This document shows, in pieces, positions 28,449 to 37,312 of a DNA stretch of 64,000 bases. Position 1 is the first letter of the stretch, and every line of letters begins with the position of its first letter. The notes below the pieces were generated by a model. The model saw nothing but the letters and a program-made list of their open reading frames with translations. It did not search any database and was not told the DNA's origin. The position numbers and the translations under genes were made by a program. The stretch covers positions 3,968,001 to 4,032,000 of the forward strand of contig NZ_CP008849.1 in NCBI RefSeq assembly GCF_000730385.1. The letters are read 5' to 3'. This DNA is from Alteromonas australica. Lineage in GTDB: Bacteria; Pseudomonadota; Gammaproteobacteria; Enterobacterales; Alteromonadaceae.

Positions 28449-29276
28449 TTGTTTTCATTCCCAACGGCTTTGCTTAGCAAACGCACACTTCCTCTAATCA
28501 TCTGTTCGCTAACGTTGGGCGCCTGCGCTAGCACTACTGGCGCTATGCAAGCGGAAACTAATGCGGAATCTAATGCGGAATCTAATGCGGAAAGTTACCC
28601 CCTGTCTACCGCCGTGGTATACCAAACCGAAAGCAAAGAATACCCGCTACTAAGCAGCTACGTTTATGCGCAAGCGACAAAAGCCCTGCCGACGTCTTTC
28701 CAGCCAAGCGATGTGATTGTTATGGATGTTGATGAAACGGTTCTCGACAATAGCCAATATCAAAGAGAGCGCGAACAGCAAGGCTTGGGCTATTCCTCAG
28801 AAAGTTGGAACGCTTGGATTGCCCGTAAAGAAGCCACAGCAGTACCTGGCGTAACCGCCTTTTTAAACGAGGTTGTCGCGCGAGGAGGTAAAGTGGCTCT
28901 AGTGACCAACCGCGACAAGTCTATGGATGATGCAACCTGGCAAAACTTATTAGCATTAGGCTTACCTTTAACCGCTGAAAATACCTGTATTCTAGGCCGC
29001 ACGGCACAAGATAAAACGACGATAGACGGTAACACTGTTATTAACGATAAAGACTTAAGGCGCAGCCAACTTAAACAAGGTACCGTCAACTGTTCTAATT
29101 CGACAACGGCAAGCAAGCCCACTTGGCAAACTCAGCATAAGTTGCTTATGCAAATTGGTGACAATATTGAAGATTTTGAGGGCGTGACGCAGGAGCATGC
29201 CAATGTAGATGCCTTATTGCCTAAGGTAGGTAAAAGCCTGTTCATCTTACCTAACCCTATGTATGGCTCTTGGTGA
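28449..29276 (+). CDS. Acid phosphatase lipoprotein, HAD superfamily (e(P4)/class B-like)
   Basis: Surface or periplasmic phosphatase of 275 residues. The start is TTG at 28449, eight bases after AAGGA; no ATG fits. Lipobox LTLGACAS gives a lipid-anchored Cys. The HAD motif VIVMDVDETVLDN supplies the two catalytic Asp residues, and GDNIEDF near the C-terminus is motif IV. Members release phosphate from nucleotides or other organic phosphates. The mature N-terminus contains an AESN repeat made by a 12-base tandem repeat. It follows the MerC-like gene by 138 bases and may be separately transcribed. Confidence 0.83.
   Translation: MFSFPTALLSKRTLPLIICSLTLGACASTTGAMQAETNAESNAESNAESYPLSTAVVYQTESKEYPLLSSYVYAQATKALPTSFQPSDVIVMDVDETVLDNSQYQREREQQGLGYSSESWNAWIARKEATAVPGVTAFLNEVVARGGKVALVTNRDKSMDDATWQNLLALGLPLTAENTCILGRTAQDKTTIDGNTVINDKDLRRSQLKQGTVNCSNSTTASKPTWQTQHKLLMQIGDNIEDFEGVTQEHANVDALLPKVGKSLFILPNPMYGSW
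28551..28592 (+). repeat. 12-base tandem repeat inside the acid phosphatase gene
   Basis: Three full units and part of a fourth of GCGGAATCTAAT-type sequence (first unit GCGGAAACTAAT) encode AETN-AESN-AESN-AES just after the lipidated Cys. Being in frame, unit loss or gain would only shorten or lengthen the surface linker. Confidence 0.85.
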
Positions 29277-29286
29277 TTTAACAGTA

Positions 29287-29314
29287 AGCAGGTGCTGATA
29301 ATGTAGCACCTGCT
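29287..29314 (+). terminator. Hairpin after the acid phosphatase gene
   Basis: Perfect arms AGCAGGTGCT and AGCACCTGCT with an 8-base loop, 10 bases after the stop codon. The trailing T run is weak, so it may be an inefficient or bidirectional terminator between convergent genes. Confidence 0.6.
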
Positions 29315-29347
29315 ATTGTTGGCCGAGTATTTGAAACTAGAGCATCT

Positions 29348-29968
29348 TTACTCCTCGTACAGCGCATAATTATCCAGTGACAATGAATAGGCCGATGTAC
29401 CCATAGCATCTACTTTTTGTTCTATGGATACGACACCTTCAAACCAGTAAGGATCGTAAAGGTTTTCCAACGTAATGCCTTGCTCTGACTCGACATACAA
29501 AATTTGATTTGGCGGTGGCGGCGGCATGTGTAAGCAGGCACCGAAATAGGGCACAATAAAAAAGCGCGTTACTTCTTTATCTTCATTTTGTTCCAAAGGT
29601 ACGATGAATCCGGGAATACGAATGGCTTTTCCGTCAAACCCTTGAATAACACGAGTGGATGACAGCGCGGCTTGGTATTGTTGCGCCTGTTCATCTTCTA
29701 ACTGACGTTGCTGAAAGCTGTCGAGAGCATCTTGCGCCGAACCATCGGCGATGTCATCCAAAAATGCTGGCCTATTTAACAGGGCACTTAAGTCTTCGGC
29801 GGGCATTAATTCTGTCCAATCTATGTCTTCATAGATTTGCGCATCTGCACTAACAGCGGGCGCACTTGACACTATCAATATACCGCTAGCAATAAATACA
29901 TAAGCTGCCACTTTCATGGAGGCGATTACGCGCAAAAATTTTGCGGTTGTTTTTCTAATTACGTGCAT
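29348..29968 (-). CDS. DUF3299 periplasmic protein
   Basis: Secreted protein of 206 residues with an N-terminal signal or anchor (about residues 18-42, ending SADA). The conserved core is IPGFIVPLEQ, then FIVPYFGACLHMPPPPPNQI, the DUF3299 hallmark with one Cys and one His. DUF3299 genes travel with the ABC ATPase/permease pair found divergently here, and are part of zinc-regulated sets in Vibrio. The shared 113-base upstream region holds a strong Zur-box-like site, so both directions may be zinc-repressed. Biochemical role unknown. Confidence 0.78.
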   Translation of the reverse strand: MHVIRKTTAKFLRVIASMKVAAYVFIASGILIVSSAPAVSADAQIYEDIDWTELMPAEDLSALLNRPAFLDDIADGSAQDALDSFQQRQLEDEQAQQYQAALSSTRVIQGFDGKAIRIPGFIVPLEQNEDKEVTRFFIVPYFGACLHMPPPPPNQILYVESEQGITLENLYDPYWFEGVVSIEQKVDAMGTSAYSLSLDNYALYEE

Positions 29969-30038
29969 ATAAGGTTTTACTCAAATCCGTCAGTTAAGCG
30001 TTAGACGCGATAACATGCATTCGCCTTATCGCCATAAC

Positions 30039-30055
30039 ATGTTATAACATAACAC
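30039..30055. promoter_or_regulatory. Zur-box-like palindrome between DUF3299 and the ABC transporter
   Basis: ATGTTATAACATAACAC matches ATGTTATA-N-TATAACAT at 15 of 16 or so specified positions except for two. It sits between divergent starts (29968 and 30082) and could control both. Confidence 0.68.
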
Positions 30056-30081
30056 AAACTATAACGAGTCGTTGAAAAATT

Positions 30082-30792
30082 TTGACCGCTAAAATACCTA
30101 CTTCATCGCTAACACCAGTGATTACCATTGACCAATTAGCTTACGCCTATAATAAGCAGGCGCCGTCTTTTGTTTTGCCCAAATGGCAAATAGAAAAAGG
30201 GCAGCGAATCTTTCTTCATGGCCCCTCTGGCGCGGGGAAAACAACCTTACTTAATTTGTTAGCAGGAATTTTAGTCCCCCAGCAAGGCACCATTCATTTA
30301 CTCGATAAGCCCTTTTCAGCCTGTCGCGACAGCCAACGAGATAAACTTCGGGCCCAACACATAGGCGTTGTTTTTCAGCAGTTTAATTTAATTGCTCATT
30401 TGAGCGTTTTAGACAATATTAGGCTTGCCGCCTATTTCGCCAAGCAAGGTAAACAGGTAGATGAGCACGCCTTCGACTTACTGCATAAATTGCAGCTACC
30501 CGATAACATTGCCAGCCAACCTGCCAGCAGCTTAAGTATTGGCCAGCAACAGCGCGTTGCCATAGCACGCGCGTTAATTAACGCCCCTGAATTATTATTG
30601 GTGGACGAGCCAACCTCGGCACTCGATGCCAACGCGCGAGATGCCTTTATGTCGTTGTTATTGAATTTATGTGAGGCACATAACACTACCGTCATTTTTG
30701 TCAGCCACGACCCGCAATTAGCAAGCTACTTTTCTCAAAAGGTGGCGTTGCAAGAATTAGTGACGATAAAGGAGCCAAACCATGTTGTTTAG
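30082..30792 (+). CDS. ABC transporter ATPase of the zinc-regulated set (LolD/MacB type)
   Basis: Cytoplasmic ATPase of 236 residues partnered with the FtsX-like permease that overlaps its end by 11 bases. Walker A GPSGAGKTT (about 50-58), Q-loop VVFQQFNL, signature LSIGQQQRVAIARAL and Walker B LLLVDEPTSALD are complete. The start is TTG at 30082, with only a weak ribosome site. This type powers mechanotransmission or lipoprotein-handling machines rather than classical import; in the Zrg-like context it has been linked to zinc acquisition. Confidence 0.83.
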   Translation: MTAKIPTSSLTPVITIDQLAYAYNKQAPSFVLPKWQIEKGQRIFLHGPSGAGKTTLLNLLAGILVPQQGTIHLLDKPFSACRDSQRDKLRAQHIGVVFQQFNLIAHLSVLDNIRLAAYFAKQGKQVDEHAFDLLHKLQLPDNIASQPASSLSIGQQQRVAIARALINAPELLLVDEPTSALDANARDAFMSLLLNLCEAHNTTVIFVSHDPQLASYFSQKVALQELVTIKEPNHVV

Positions 30793-32014
30793 GTTTGCAT
30801 TAAGTAGCTTAAAAAGCAGAAGAAAGTCGGTACTGCTTACCTTTTTGTCGCTGCTGATCAGTATTAGCGTACTACTTAGTGTTGAGCATATTCGCAGTCA
30901 AGCGGAACAAAGCTTTTCCCGCACAGTATCAGGCGTAGATTTAATTGTAGGCGCGCCAAGCGGGCAGTTGAATTTACTGCTATACAGTGTGTTCAGAATG
31001 GGAAGCCCTACCAACAGCATTTCGTATAGCAGTTATGACATGCTTCAAAATCACGCTCAAGTTGCGTGGGCCGTGCCCATTGCGCTAGGTGATACCCATC
31101 GTGGCTACCGCGTTTTAGGGACAAGTCGCGACTATTTCACGCATTTTCATTATGGCAATAAACAGCCATTAGTGTTTTCATCGGGGGGCGCTTTTGCCCA
31201 GCCTTTAGAGGCGGTGATGGGTGCCGATGTAGCCAAAAAGCTAGGCTACCAAGTAGGTGACGATATTGTTATTTCTCATGGTGTCGGCGCGGTTAGCTTT
31301 AAAAATCATGACGATGCCCCCTTTACTATCACAGGCATTCTTGCGCCAACAGGGACACCTGTGGATAAAACAGTTCACGTAAGCTTGCAAGGTATTGAAG
31401 CTATGCATATGCCTGCTAAAGCATTGCGGCAATATTTAAGCGCCTCTAGCGAAACGCAACTAAACCTAAAGCCAAAACAGATAAGCGCGGTATTGGTGGG
31501 GCTTAACAATAAATTTGCCACCTTCACCTTGCAGCGACAACTTAATAACTACAAAGGCGACAGACTCATGGCCATATTGCCTGGGGTAGCATTAGCCCAG
31601 CTGTGGCAGATGATGGCAAGTGTAGAAAACATTCTTATGGCCATCAGTGGCTTGGTGATGCTCTCTTCATTATTTGGGTTATCCACCATGTTGTTAGCCT
31701 CTATGCAACAACGAGAGCAAGAAATAGCCGTACTTCGAATACTAGGGGCAAGCAGCTTAACATTGCTTATGCTGATTGTGGTGGAAGCCTTAATCATCAC
31801 TCTCAGTGCTTGCTTGGCTTCCCTATTACTGACATTTGGCTTGTTTACTTTATTTAGTGACACACTTGCTAACCATTATGGGCTATTTATTTCAGCCAAC
31901 GTGCTCTCCCCCACCAACGCTGTATTGCTAGCAGGCGTGGTAGTCGCCAGCTTACTGACGTCCCTCATTCCAGCTATAGATGCCTATCGAAATGGCCTTC
32001 ATGCCCGGCTATAA
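30782..32014 (+). CDS. ABC transporter permease, FtsX/MacB family
   Basis: Inner-membrane protein of 410 residues with one N-terminal membrane segment, a large periplasmic domain (about 40-270), and three C-terminal segments, the FtsX/MacB layout. The TM3-4 region ASMQQREQEIAVLRILGAS is the family coupling signature. The ATG has GGAG seven bases upstream and overlaps the ATPase gene, so the two form one transporter. With DUF3299 and DUF2796 nearby it matches a zinc-regulated transport set; the substrate itself is not known. Confidence 0.82.
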   Translation: MLFRFALSSLKSRRKSVLLTFLSLLISISVLLSVEHIRSQAEQSFSRTVSGVDLIVGAPSGQLNLLLYSVFRMGSPTNSISYSSYDMLQNHAQVAWAVPIALGDTHRGYRVLGTSRDYFTHFHYGNKQPLVFSSGGAFAQPLEAVMGADVAKKLGYQVGDDIVISHGVGAVSFKNHDDAPFTITGILAPTGTPVDKTVHVSLQGIEAMHMPAKALRQYLSASSETQLNLKPKQISAVLVGLNNKFATFTLQRQLNNYKGDRLMAILPGVALAQLWQMMASVENILMAISGLVMLSSLFGLSTMLLASMQQREQEIAVLRILGASSLTLLMLIVVEALIITLSACLASLLLTFGLFTLFSDTLANHYGLFISANVLSPTNAVLLAGVVVASLLTSLIPAIDAYRNGLHARL

Positions 32015-32028
32015 CCGGGCATGCAAGA

Positions 32029-32235
32029 TTAGGCGAGTTCGCGTTCACTTTTAAGCCCCAACACCTTTTTAAAAAATAACGTGGCTGGGCAAAAACCGGT
32101 AAAACTTTGCTGAAATAAATTGGCACCAACAAACACCGTTAACCAAACAAAGTTTGGATGAACCCAATAAGTTAGCGCCACTGACAACAGCACCATAAAG
32201 CCAGCAAATGCCGTAAGCGCTTTTTCTTGAGACAT
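32029..32235 (-). CDS. DUF2892 (YgaP-like) small membrane protein
   Basis: A 68-residue protein with two hydrophobic segments and the family pattern NLFQQSFTGFCPATLFFKKVLG, including the conserved Cys in GFCP. These often accompany rhodanese or redox genes, but none is adjacent. It is convergent with the permease gene, ending 15 bases from its stop. Function unknown. Confidence 0.78.
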   Translation of the reverse strand: MSQEKALTAFAGFMVLLSVALTYWVHPNFVWLTVFVGANLFQQSFTGFCPATLFFKKVLGLKSERELA

Positions 32236-32260
32236 ACTATTTCCTCTTTAAGTTTACGCG

Positions 32261-33658
32261 TTAATAGAAATAACGTAACGCCATATAACCGTTACTGCCA
32301 TTTTCAAATTGCCCCCAGAAGGTGTCATCATCGCGGCCGCGAAAACCATTAATGCCGACGCGAAACTGCCAATTGTCTGTGGGCGTATAACGTAATTCGG
32401 CTTTTACATAACCATCGTTATCTGTGGGTGAATAGAACAAAAAACCGTTAATCGTGAGGGTTTGACGCAACGCCAACCATGTAAGGCGTGCGGTCAACCA
32501 ATGTCGCACCTGAGCTTGTTCATGCTCTGGGTAATAAGCGACGTCCATCAACTGTGAGTAGCGCTGGGTAACTTCACTATACCATTGAGCTCCACCGTTA
32601 AGATTTGGTGCTAGCTCTTGGTTATAGCCAAGCAGAAAACGCTGTTGCGAATTAGGAATTCGAGGGTTGCGTCCACGGCTGTCGTCTACACTGTGATAAT
32701 AAGCATACTCAGCATTGAATATGCCCTTATATAAGGGCATAACCACACTTGCTCCCACCACATTTAATCGGCTGTAAAGGAGCTCACCCTGCTCTGTCGT
32801 CGACAGCGGTTGCTTGTAGTAACCTCGGTATCCGTAAAGCGCCCACTGCGTGCTATTGAAGTTGCGATGCAACCTCACGGCTAATTCTGGCGAATTTGGC
32901 GTATGCTCTTTTGAAACGGAAAATCCGGGGGCGATATTTTGACCTGCTTGCGCACTAAAAAATGAGAAGACGTCACCGTTAATGGCAATATCCGGCTCAA
33001 ACTCCGGCGTAACCACTACGTCAATATTCAATGCTGAAAAATACCCCGAAAGCTTAATAGAAGCACTCGGCGCTTTTAAATATTCGTCACTTCGACCAGC
33101 AAAAAAAGAGGGGTAGTCTTTGGGAAAAAGGTCATTTAAAAATACATAGTCGCCCGTGCCCCATGTCAGAACTTGTTGGCCGATTTTTACGTCGAAGGCA
33201 TTACCCCATTCCCCTAACCCTGATAAATTACCCTGCCATGCTAATTCACGTATTTGTGCTTGCCATTTATCTTGTACGCCATCAAACCAAAGATCACTTT
33301 TAAACGATAGCGCGGAGGTAGAAAGTAGATAATCTAGGTTAATGCGTGCTCTAACGTCACTTAAGGTTTGGCGTGTGGATACTGCGTCATCAGACTGCCA
33401 TCGGTAACCTTGAGTCGCTTCTAGAAAGCCGGAAATAGTGAGCGCAGAGGTAGTGTCTGTTGCAACATCCCACTCATCGTCAAAAACCTCATCCCACTCA
33501 CTACTGTCGCTAGATGTATTGGCTTCTTGCTGCACGGCTCGATTTTGCATGGCCGTTTCTGATGACGACGTTTGCGCTTGCACCGCTAATGGCAGTAACC
33601 CCACTACCGCCATATACAATGGCATAAGCCCCAATGCCCAACATGATCTTTTCATCAT
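32261..33658 (-). CDS. Outer-membrane beta-barrel protein linked to an RND exporter
   Basis: Secreted protein of 465 residues with a signal peptide ending VQAQ, an acidic linker (WDEVFDDEWD) and then repeated amphipathic strands to a terminal aromatic (MALRYFY), as in outer-membrane barrels of the DUF1302/alginate-export kind. It follows the LolA-like gene by 7 bases in the order RND exporter, LolA-like protein, barrel, suggesting one envelope-spanning route for a hydrophobic substrate. I cannot name the substrate. Confidence 0.68.
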   Translation of the reverse strand: MMKRSCWALGLMPLYMAVVGLLPLAVQAQTSSSETAMQNRAVQQEANTSSDSSEWDEVFDDEWDVATDTTSALTISGFLEATQGYRWQSDDAVSTRQTLSDVRARINLDYLLSTSALSFKSDLWFDGVQDKWQAQIRELAWQGNLSGLGEWGNAFDVKIGQQVLTWGTGDYVFLNDLFPKDYPSFFAGRSDEYLKAPSASIKLSGYFSALNIDVVVTPEFEPDIAINGDVFSFFSAQAGQNIAPGFSVSKEHTPNSPELAVRLHRNFNSTQWALYGYRGYYKQPLSTTEQGELLYSRLNVVGASVVMPLYKGIFNAEYAYYHSVDDSRGRNPRIPNSQQRFLLGYNQELAPNLNGGAQWYSEVTQRYSQLMDVAYYPEHEQAQVRHWLTARLTWLALRQTLTINGFLFYSPTDNDGYVKAELRYTPTDNWQFRVGINGFRGRDDDTFWGQFENGSNGYMALRYFY

Positions 33659-33665
33659 GTTAACC

Positions 33666-34481
33666 TTAGTTTAAGTACGCGTGAGGAGGTGTACGTAAGC
33701 TTCGCTCACTAAAAATAGAATCAGGTAATCCTATATTGTAAGCGACTCCCCGAAACTCCATTAGGGTATAACCACCAGAAGTAAGGTCAGACACTTTGCT
33801 TCTTACTACTGTTGGCTTGCCTTCTATTGAGTCAATTTTTACCGCTTCCACTCTACGATAATTTTGCTCTCCCTTATAAAAGTTAATTAACGTGGGCAGG
33901 TAGGTTGCTTTGTCTATCTCTACAATATAGTGAGAAAATTCGACGCTGTCTGGGTTGATGGGAGTCGCCCTCAAAACGAAATGGGAGTCGGTTTCAGGAA
34001 GCAATGTGAAGTTATCCTCTTTCGTTGCTCTGCCCGACACATCTTCATAAAAAAAGTGAGAGCCAACAAAGGACGTTCGCTTATCACCAGCGGCAATACG
34101 TTTGACTAAATCAAGCGCGGGAAGATAAAGCCACCTATCGTCGTCTTCAGACAAGGCAGCATGCTTCTCCACACGAAACACCGTGCCTTTAACTTCGGTA
34201 GGACGTTGGAAAAAAACCAACATACGTTGATCGCCGGTTTCAACACCCGACTCATCAAGTACGTCTTTACGTAACAAAGTAAATTGGCGCATTTGTTTTC
34301 GGCCTTGGCTATCGACAATGATCATTCGCGCCATTGATCGGCCATCATCACCAGCATAGTAAGCCGCCTTTTCAGACATTGCGACAAGGCTTTTTACATC
34401 GGGGTCCGCGTCGGCTTTAGCCACACCAACCAATGTAACCGCCAATGCCAAAGACACACAAAGTAGTTTAATCATTTTCAT
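33666..34481 (-). CDS. LolA-like periplasmic protein (outer-membrane lipoprotein-sorting family)
   Basis: Periplasmic protein of 271 residues with a signal peptide ending AKA. Conserved segments (RMLVFFQRPTEVKGTVFRVE, WLYLPALDLVKRIAAGDKR, SFVGSHFFYEDVSGR) are typical of the LolA-like group annotated outer membrane lipoprotein-sorting protein. The start at 34481 is chosen because AAGGAG, which overlaps the end of the RND gene, is 7 bases upstream; a longer reading has no such site. LolA folds bind acyl chains, so it may shuttle a lipid between the RND pump and the barrel. Confidence 0.8.
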   Translation of the reverse strand: MKMIKLLCVSLALAVTLVGVAKADADPDVKSLVAMSEKAAYYAGDDGRSMARMIIVDSQGRKQMRQFTLLRKDVLDESGVETGDQRMLVFFQRPTEVKGTVFRVEKHAALSEDDDRWLYLPALDLVKRIAAGDKRTSFVGSHFFYEDVSGRATKEDNFTLLPETDSHFVLRATPINPDSVEFSHYIVEIDKATYLPTLINFYKGEQNYRRVEAVKIDSIEGKPTVVRSKVSDLTSGGYTLMEFRGVAYNIGLPDSIFSERSLRTPPHAYLN

Positions 34482-34485
34482 CTTA

Positions 34486-37083
34486 TTACTCCTTTGGGAA
34501 CACCCAAGGTTTAAGTAAAAACATAGCAGCAGGCAAAACAAGCAAAGTGACTAGGGCAGAAATCGCCATGATGCTCGCGAGAAACACGCCCACAGTGATA
34601 TAAGGCACAAGCGGCGCTAGTAGCAGGGGCGTAAAACCCAGAGCGATAACAAGGGCGTTACGGCTAATGGCGCTCGCGGGCTCGTCAAACATAGCGTTTA
34701 GCGTGAAATTCACATCACCAGTTTGTCGATAGATTTCACGGGCCCGAGCCAGGAAATGAATGGCGAAGTCTACAGACAACCCCAACGTAAGCGCCGACAG
34801 CACGGCGATTGGCATGTCATAATCTTTACCCACCAAACCAATAGCGCCGTATATAAACGTGATAGTGATGGTCAGTGGCAACATGGCGAGAATACCAAAA
34901 ACGAAAGAACGGAATAGCAGCACCATCATCACAAATACAATCAAAAAAGCACTCAACAAACTATCGAGCATGCCTGCAACCATATTGTCTTGCCAGACTA
35001 CATTCAGGTATGCCTTACCTGCCCACTGGTGGGTAATGCCCTCTGGCAGTGGATTGCCTTCGAAGTAACCATTGACGGCGTTGATTACCTGCGTCATATC
35101 TTGGTTGTCACCACTGGTAAGCTGCAGCCAAATAAGTGTTTGCTGATAATCTGGGGTTACAAAATGCCATAAATCTTGCGGGCGATGAGACGATTGGTAC
35201 TGCAGAATGTGCTGTGCTACCGCTTGCTGAGAATGCGGCAAGCGATAATCTAGTGGGTCGCCAGATAATAGCTCTCGGTTAACCACTTTTACGATATCAG
35301 CAAGTGACTGGCTTTTCCCTACCAGAGGGTGTTCAGTCAGAAACGCCTGCAATTGAGACACCACCGCCAAGTATTCAGGCTGCTGAAATACGTTGCCCTG
35401 GACCCTTGCGGCATCCACTTTTTCGGCTAAACCTTCAAGCACCGCTATGGCTGCATCGGAATACCCCTCAAACAAGGCGTCATCAATCGCCATAGCCAAC
35501 ACAGTCAACTTATTATCGCTGTGGGCAACGGCCAGTTCAGACAACGCACCTTTTGACCACGCCGCCAACTCATCAGGAAGAGGGAATTGATTGAGCAGGG
35601 CTTTTGCATCTATCGCATTTGCGCTATTTTTCAGCACAATATACGCATTGTACGTGCCCGCGAATTCCTTATTCAAGGCAGTATCAGCAACCCGTATTTC
35701 ATGATCAGCCTTAAACCATCTCACGGGATTATCATTAATTTGTATCTGGGAAATGCCCCACACCGACACGCCACACACCAACGCAAACGCTACCAACAAC
35801 CCACCTTTGTAGCGTAAGGAGATAACCCGTAAAGCCTCTGTCATTTTTTGGAGTAATGTACGGTTTTGACTATGTGACGTATGCATTGCTTGTTGCAATT
35901 TTACCAGGGCTTTCGGCGACATACGGGATATATAAGCGGGAATAAAGGTTAGGGTAACAATAAACGCTAACAATATTCCCATACCAATATAGGCACCAAA
36001 AATCTGCACCGGGGGAATGGGTGTCAGCATTAATGAAAAAAAGCCTGCCGAGGAGGTTAGCGACGTAAATAACATTGGCTTATACAAATGCCCGACAACA
36101 GTTTGAATCACTGATGCTGCACTTTCACCCGGTTTATATCTATCAGAAAATTCTGACAAAATGTGAACGGCATCTACCACCGCAATCGGCATGAGGAAAA
36201 TGGCGATCATGGAAGACATAATATGCACGGTAAACCCCATGCCAATTAAACTTCCCATGGTGATGATAACCGTTGCCATTGCCACGACCATAGGCGCCAC
36301 AATCAATGGAATATTGCGGAAAAATACAAACAGCAATAGAAATATCATTAAGCCTGCGGCGGGGGCGGCAATACCCATTTGCACAAACATTTCTTTACCA
36401 AACTGATCTTCAGCTATAGGCAAACCTGTGATGTGCCAATCCCCGTTGACCGACTGAGTTTCGGGCAGCTTGGCAATAAACTGGCGTATTGCTTGGCCGA
36501 TAGCGTAGCTTTGATTTTTGTCCACTATTGGCACATAAATCGCCGCCGCTTTTCCCGTTTCGGAAACCAGCGTGTTGTATAACATGGGCAAACGCTCTAC
36601 AGCGTGTTTCACTTCAAGCGCTTGCACAGTGTCCTTTGGCGCAGTAGGCATAAGCCACGAAAAATTAAGGGTCCCATCGCTGCCTTGACGAATATTATCC
36701 ACCGTAGACAGTGCCATCACGTCTTGCGTCACAACCCCGTCTAATTGAAGAATATATTCGGTTAACGCGTGAATGTTCTTTAGGAGTTCGGGGGAATAGA
36801 TAACACCATTCTCTCGTCCGGCATTCCCTCGTCCTGCATTATCGTGGGACTGGGTAGCCACCACCCCCACAACAATAGCGTCGTACATCGAAAAGGTTTG
36901 CTTAACCTCGTTGTGTATTACACGTTGTGGATGTTCTTCAGGCAGCATATTTTCTGGGTCGGTGTCTATTTGAATCAGCCTGATTTGCCATGCCGCAATA
37001 AGCGTTAAGACAGCCAAAATACCGTATACCCACTTACCATGAGTCGAGCTTACTTTGATAAAAAAAGAGGCCATTAACACCAT
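34486..37083 (-). CDS. RND superfamily (MMPL-type) exporter
   Basis: Inner-membrane pump of about 865 residues. Two repeats are visible, each with one membrane segment, a large periplasmic loop and a cluster of five segments (about 225-380 and 680-860). AVVDAVHILSEF and LGLSVDFAIHFLARARE are the conserved segment-4 motifs, with charged residues for proton use. MMPL-type members export lipids, sterol-like molecules or pigments. ATG codons at 37083 and 37074 are both possible starts, as is an upstream TTG. The gene has its own strong promoter inside a large dyad and heads the three-gene export operon. Confidence 0.83.
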   Translation of the reverse strand: MVLMASFFIKVSSTHGKWVYGILAVLTLIAAWQIRLIQIDTDPENMLPEEHPQRVIHNEVKQTFSMYDAIVVGVVATQSHDNAGRGNAGRENGVIYSPELLKNIHALTEYILQLDGVVTQDVMALSTVDNIRQGSDGTLNFSWLMPTAPKDTVQALEVKHAVERLPMLYNTLVSETGKAAAIYVPIVDKNQSYAIGQAIRQFIAKLPETQSVNGDWHITGLPIAEDQFGKEMFVQMGIAAPAAGLMIFLLLFVFFRNIPLIVAPMVVAMATVIITMGSLIGMGFTVHIMSSMIAIFLMPIAVVDAVHILSEFSDRYKPGESAASVIQTVVGHLYKPMLFTSLTSSAGFFSLMLTPIPPVQIFGAYIGMGILLAFIVTLTFIPAYISRMSPKALVKLQQAMHTSHSQNRTLLQKMTEALRVISLRYKGGLLVAFALVCGVSVWGISQIQINDNPVRWFKADHEIRVADTALNKEFAGTYNAYIVLKNSANAIDAKALLNQFPLPDELAAWSKGALSELAVAHSDNKLTVLAMAIDDALFEGYSDAAIAVLEGLAEKVDAARVQGNVFQQPEYLAVVSQLQAFLTEHPLVGKSQSLADIVKVVNRELLSGDPLDYRLPHSQQAVAQHILQYQSSHRPQDLWHFVTPDYQQTLIWLQLTSGDNQDMTQVINAVNGYFEGNPLPEGITHQWAGKAYLNVVWQDNMVAGMLDSLLSAFLIVFVMMVLLFRSFVFGILAMLPLTITITFIYGAIGLVGKDYDMPIAVLSALTLGLSVDFAIHFLARAREIYRQTGDVNFTLNAMFDEPASAISRNALVIALGFTPLLLAPLVPYITVGVFLASIMAISALVTLLVLPAAMFLLKPWVFPKE

Positions 37084-37090
37084 CCCAAAC

Positions 37091-37130
37091 AAATATTAGA
37101 AACTCATTATATAATAACCTTCTAATATTT
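37091..37130. promoter_or_regulatory. 40-base dyad with embedded promoter for the RND operon
   Basis: Perfect 11-base arms AAATATTAGAA and TTCTAATATTT are centred on the perfect palindrome ATTATATAAT. On the minus strand that core gives a -10 TATAAT (37106-37111), with a -35 TTGAAA (37128-37133) 16 bases upstream. A repressor bound to the arms would cover the whole promoter. Confidence 0.7.
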
Positions 37131-37312
37131 CAACTCCACAGAGTTGCACTAATAAAATAGGGGCCATCTATGAATGGGTGAGTTGACCAAAGAAGGGGGC
37201 GTTTAATGCTTTATTTAAACACCAATGACTGTTAGCTTAAGAGCCACTAGGCGATAAAAATGAAACAAATTGCGCCGTGCTGACTAGCACATTAGTTATC
37301 AAGGAGAGATAC

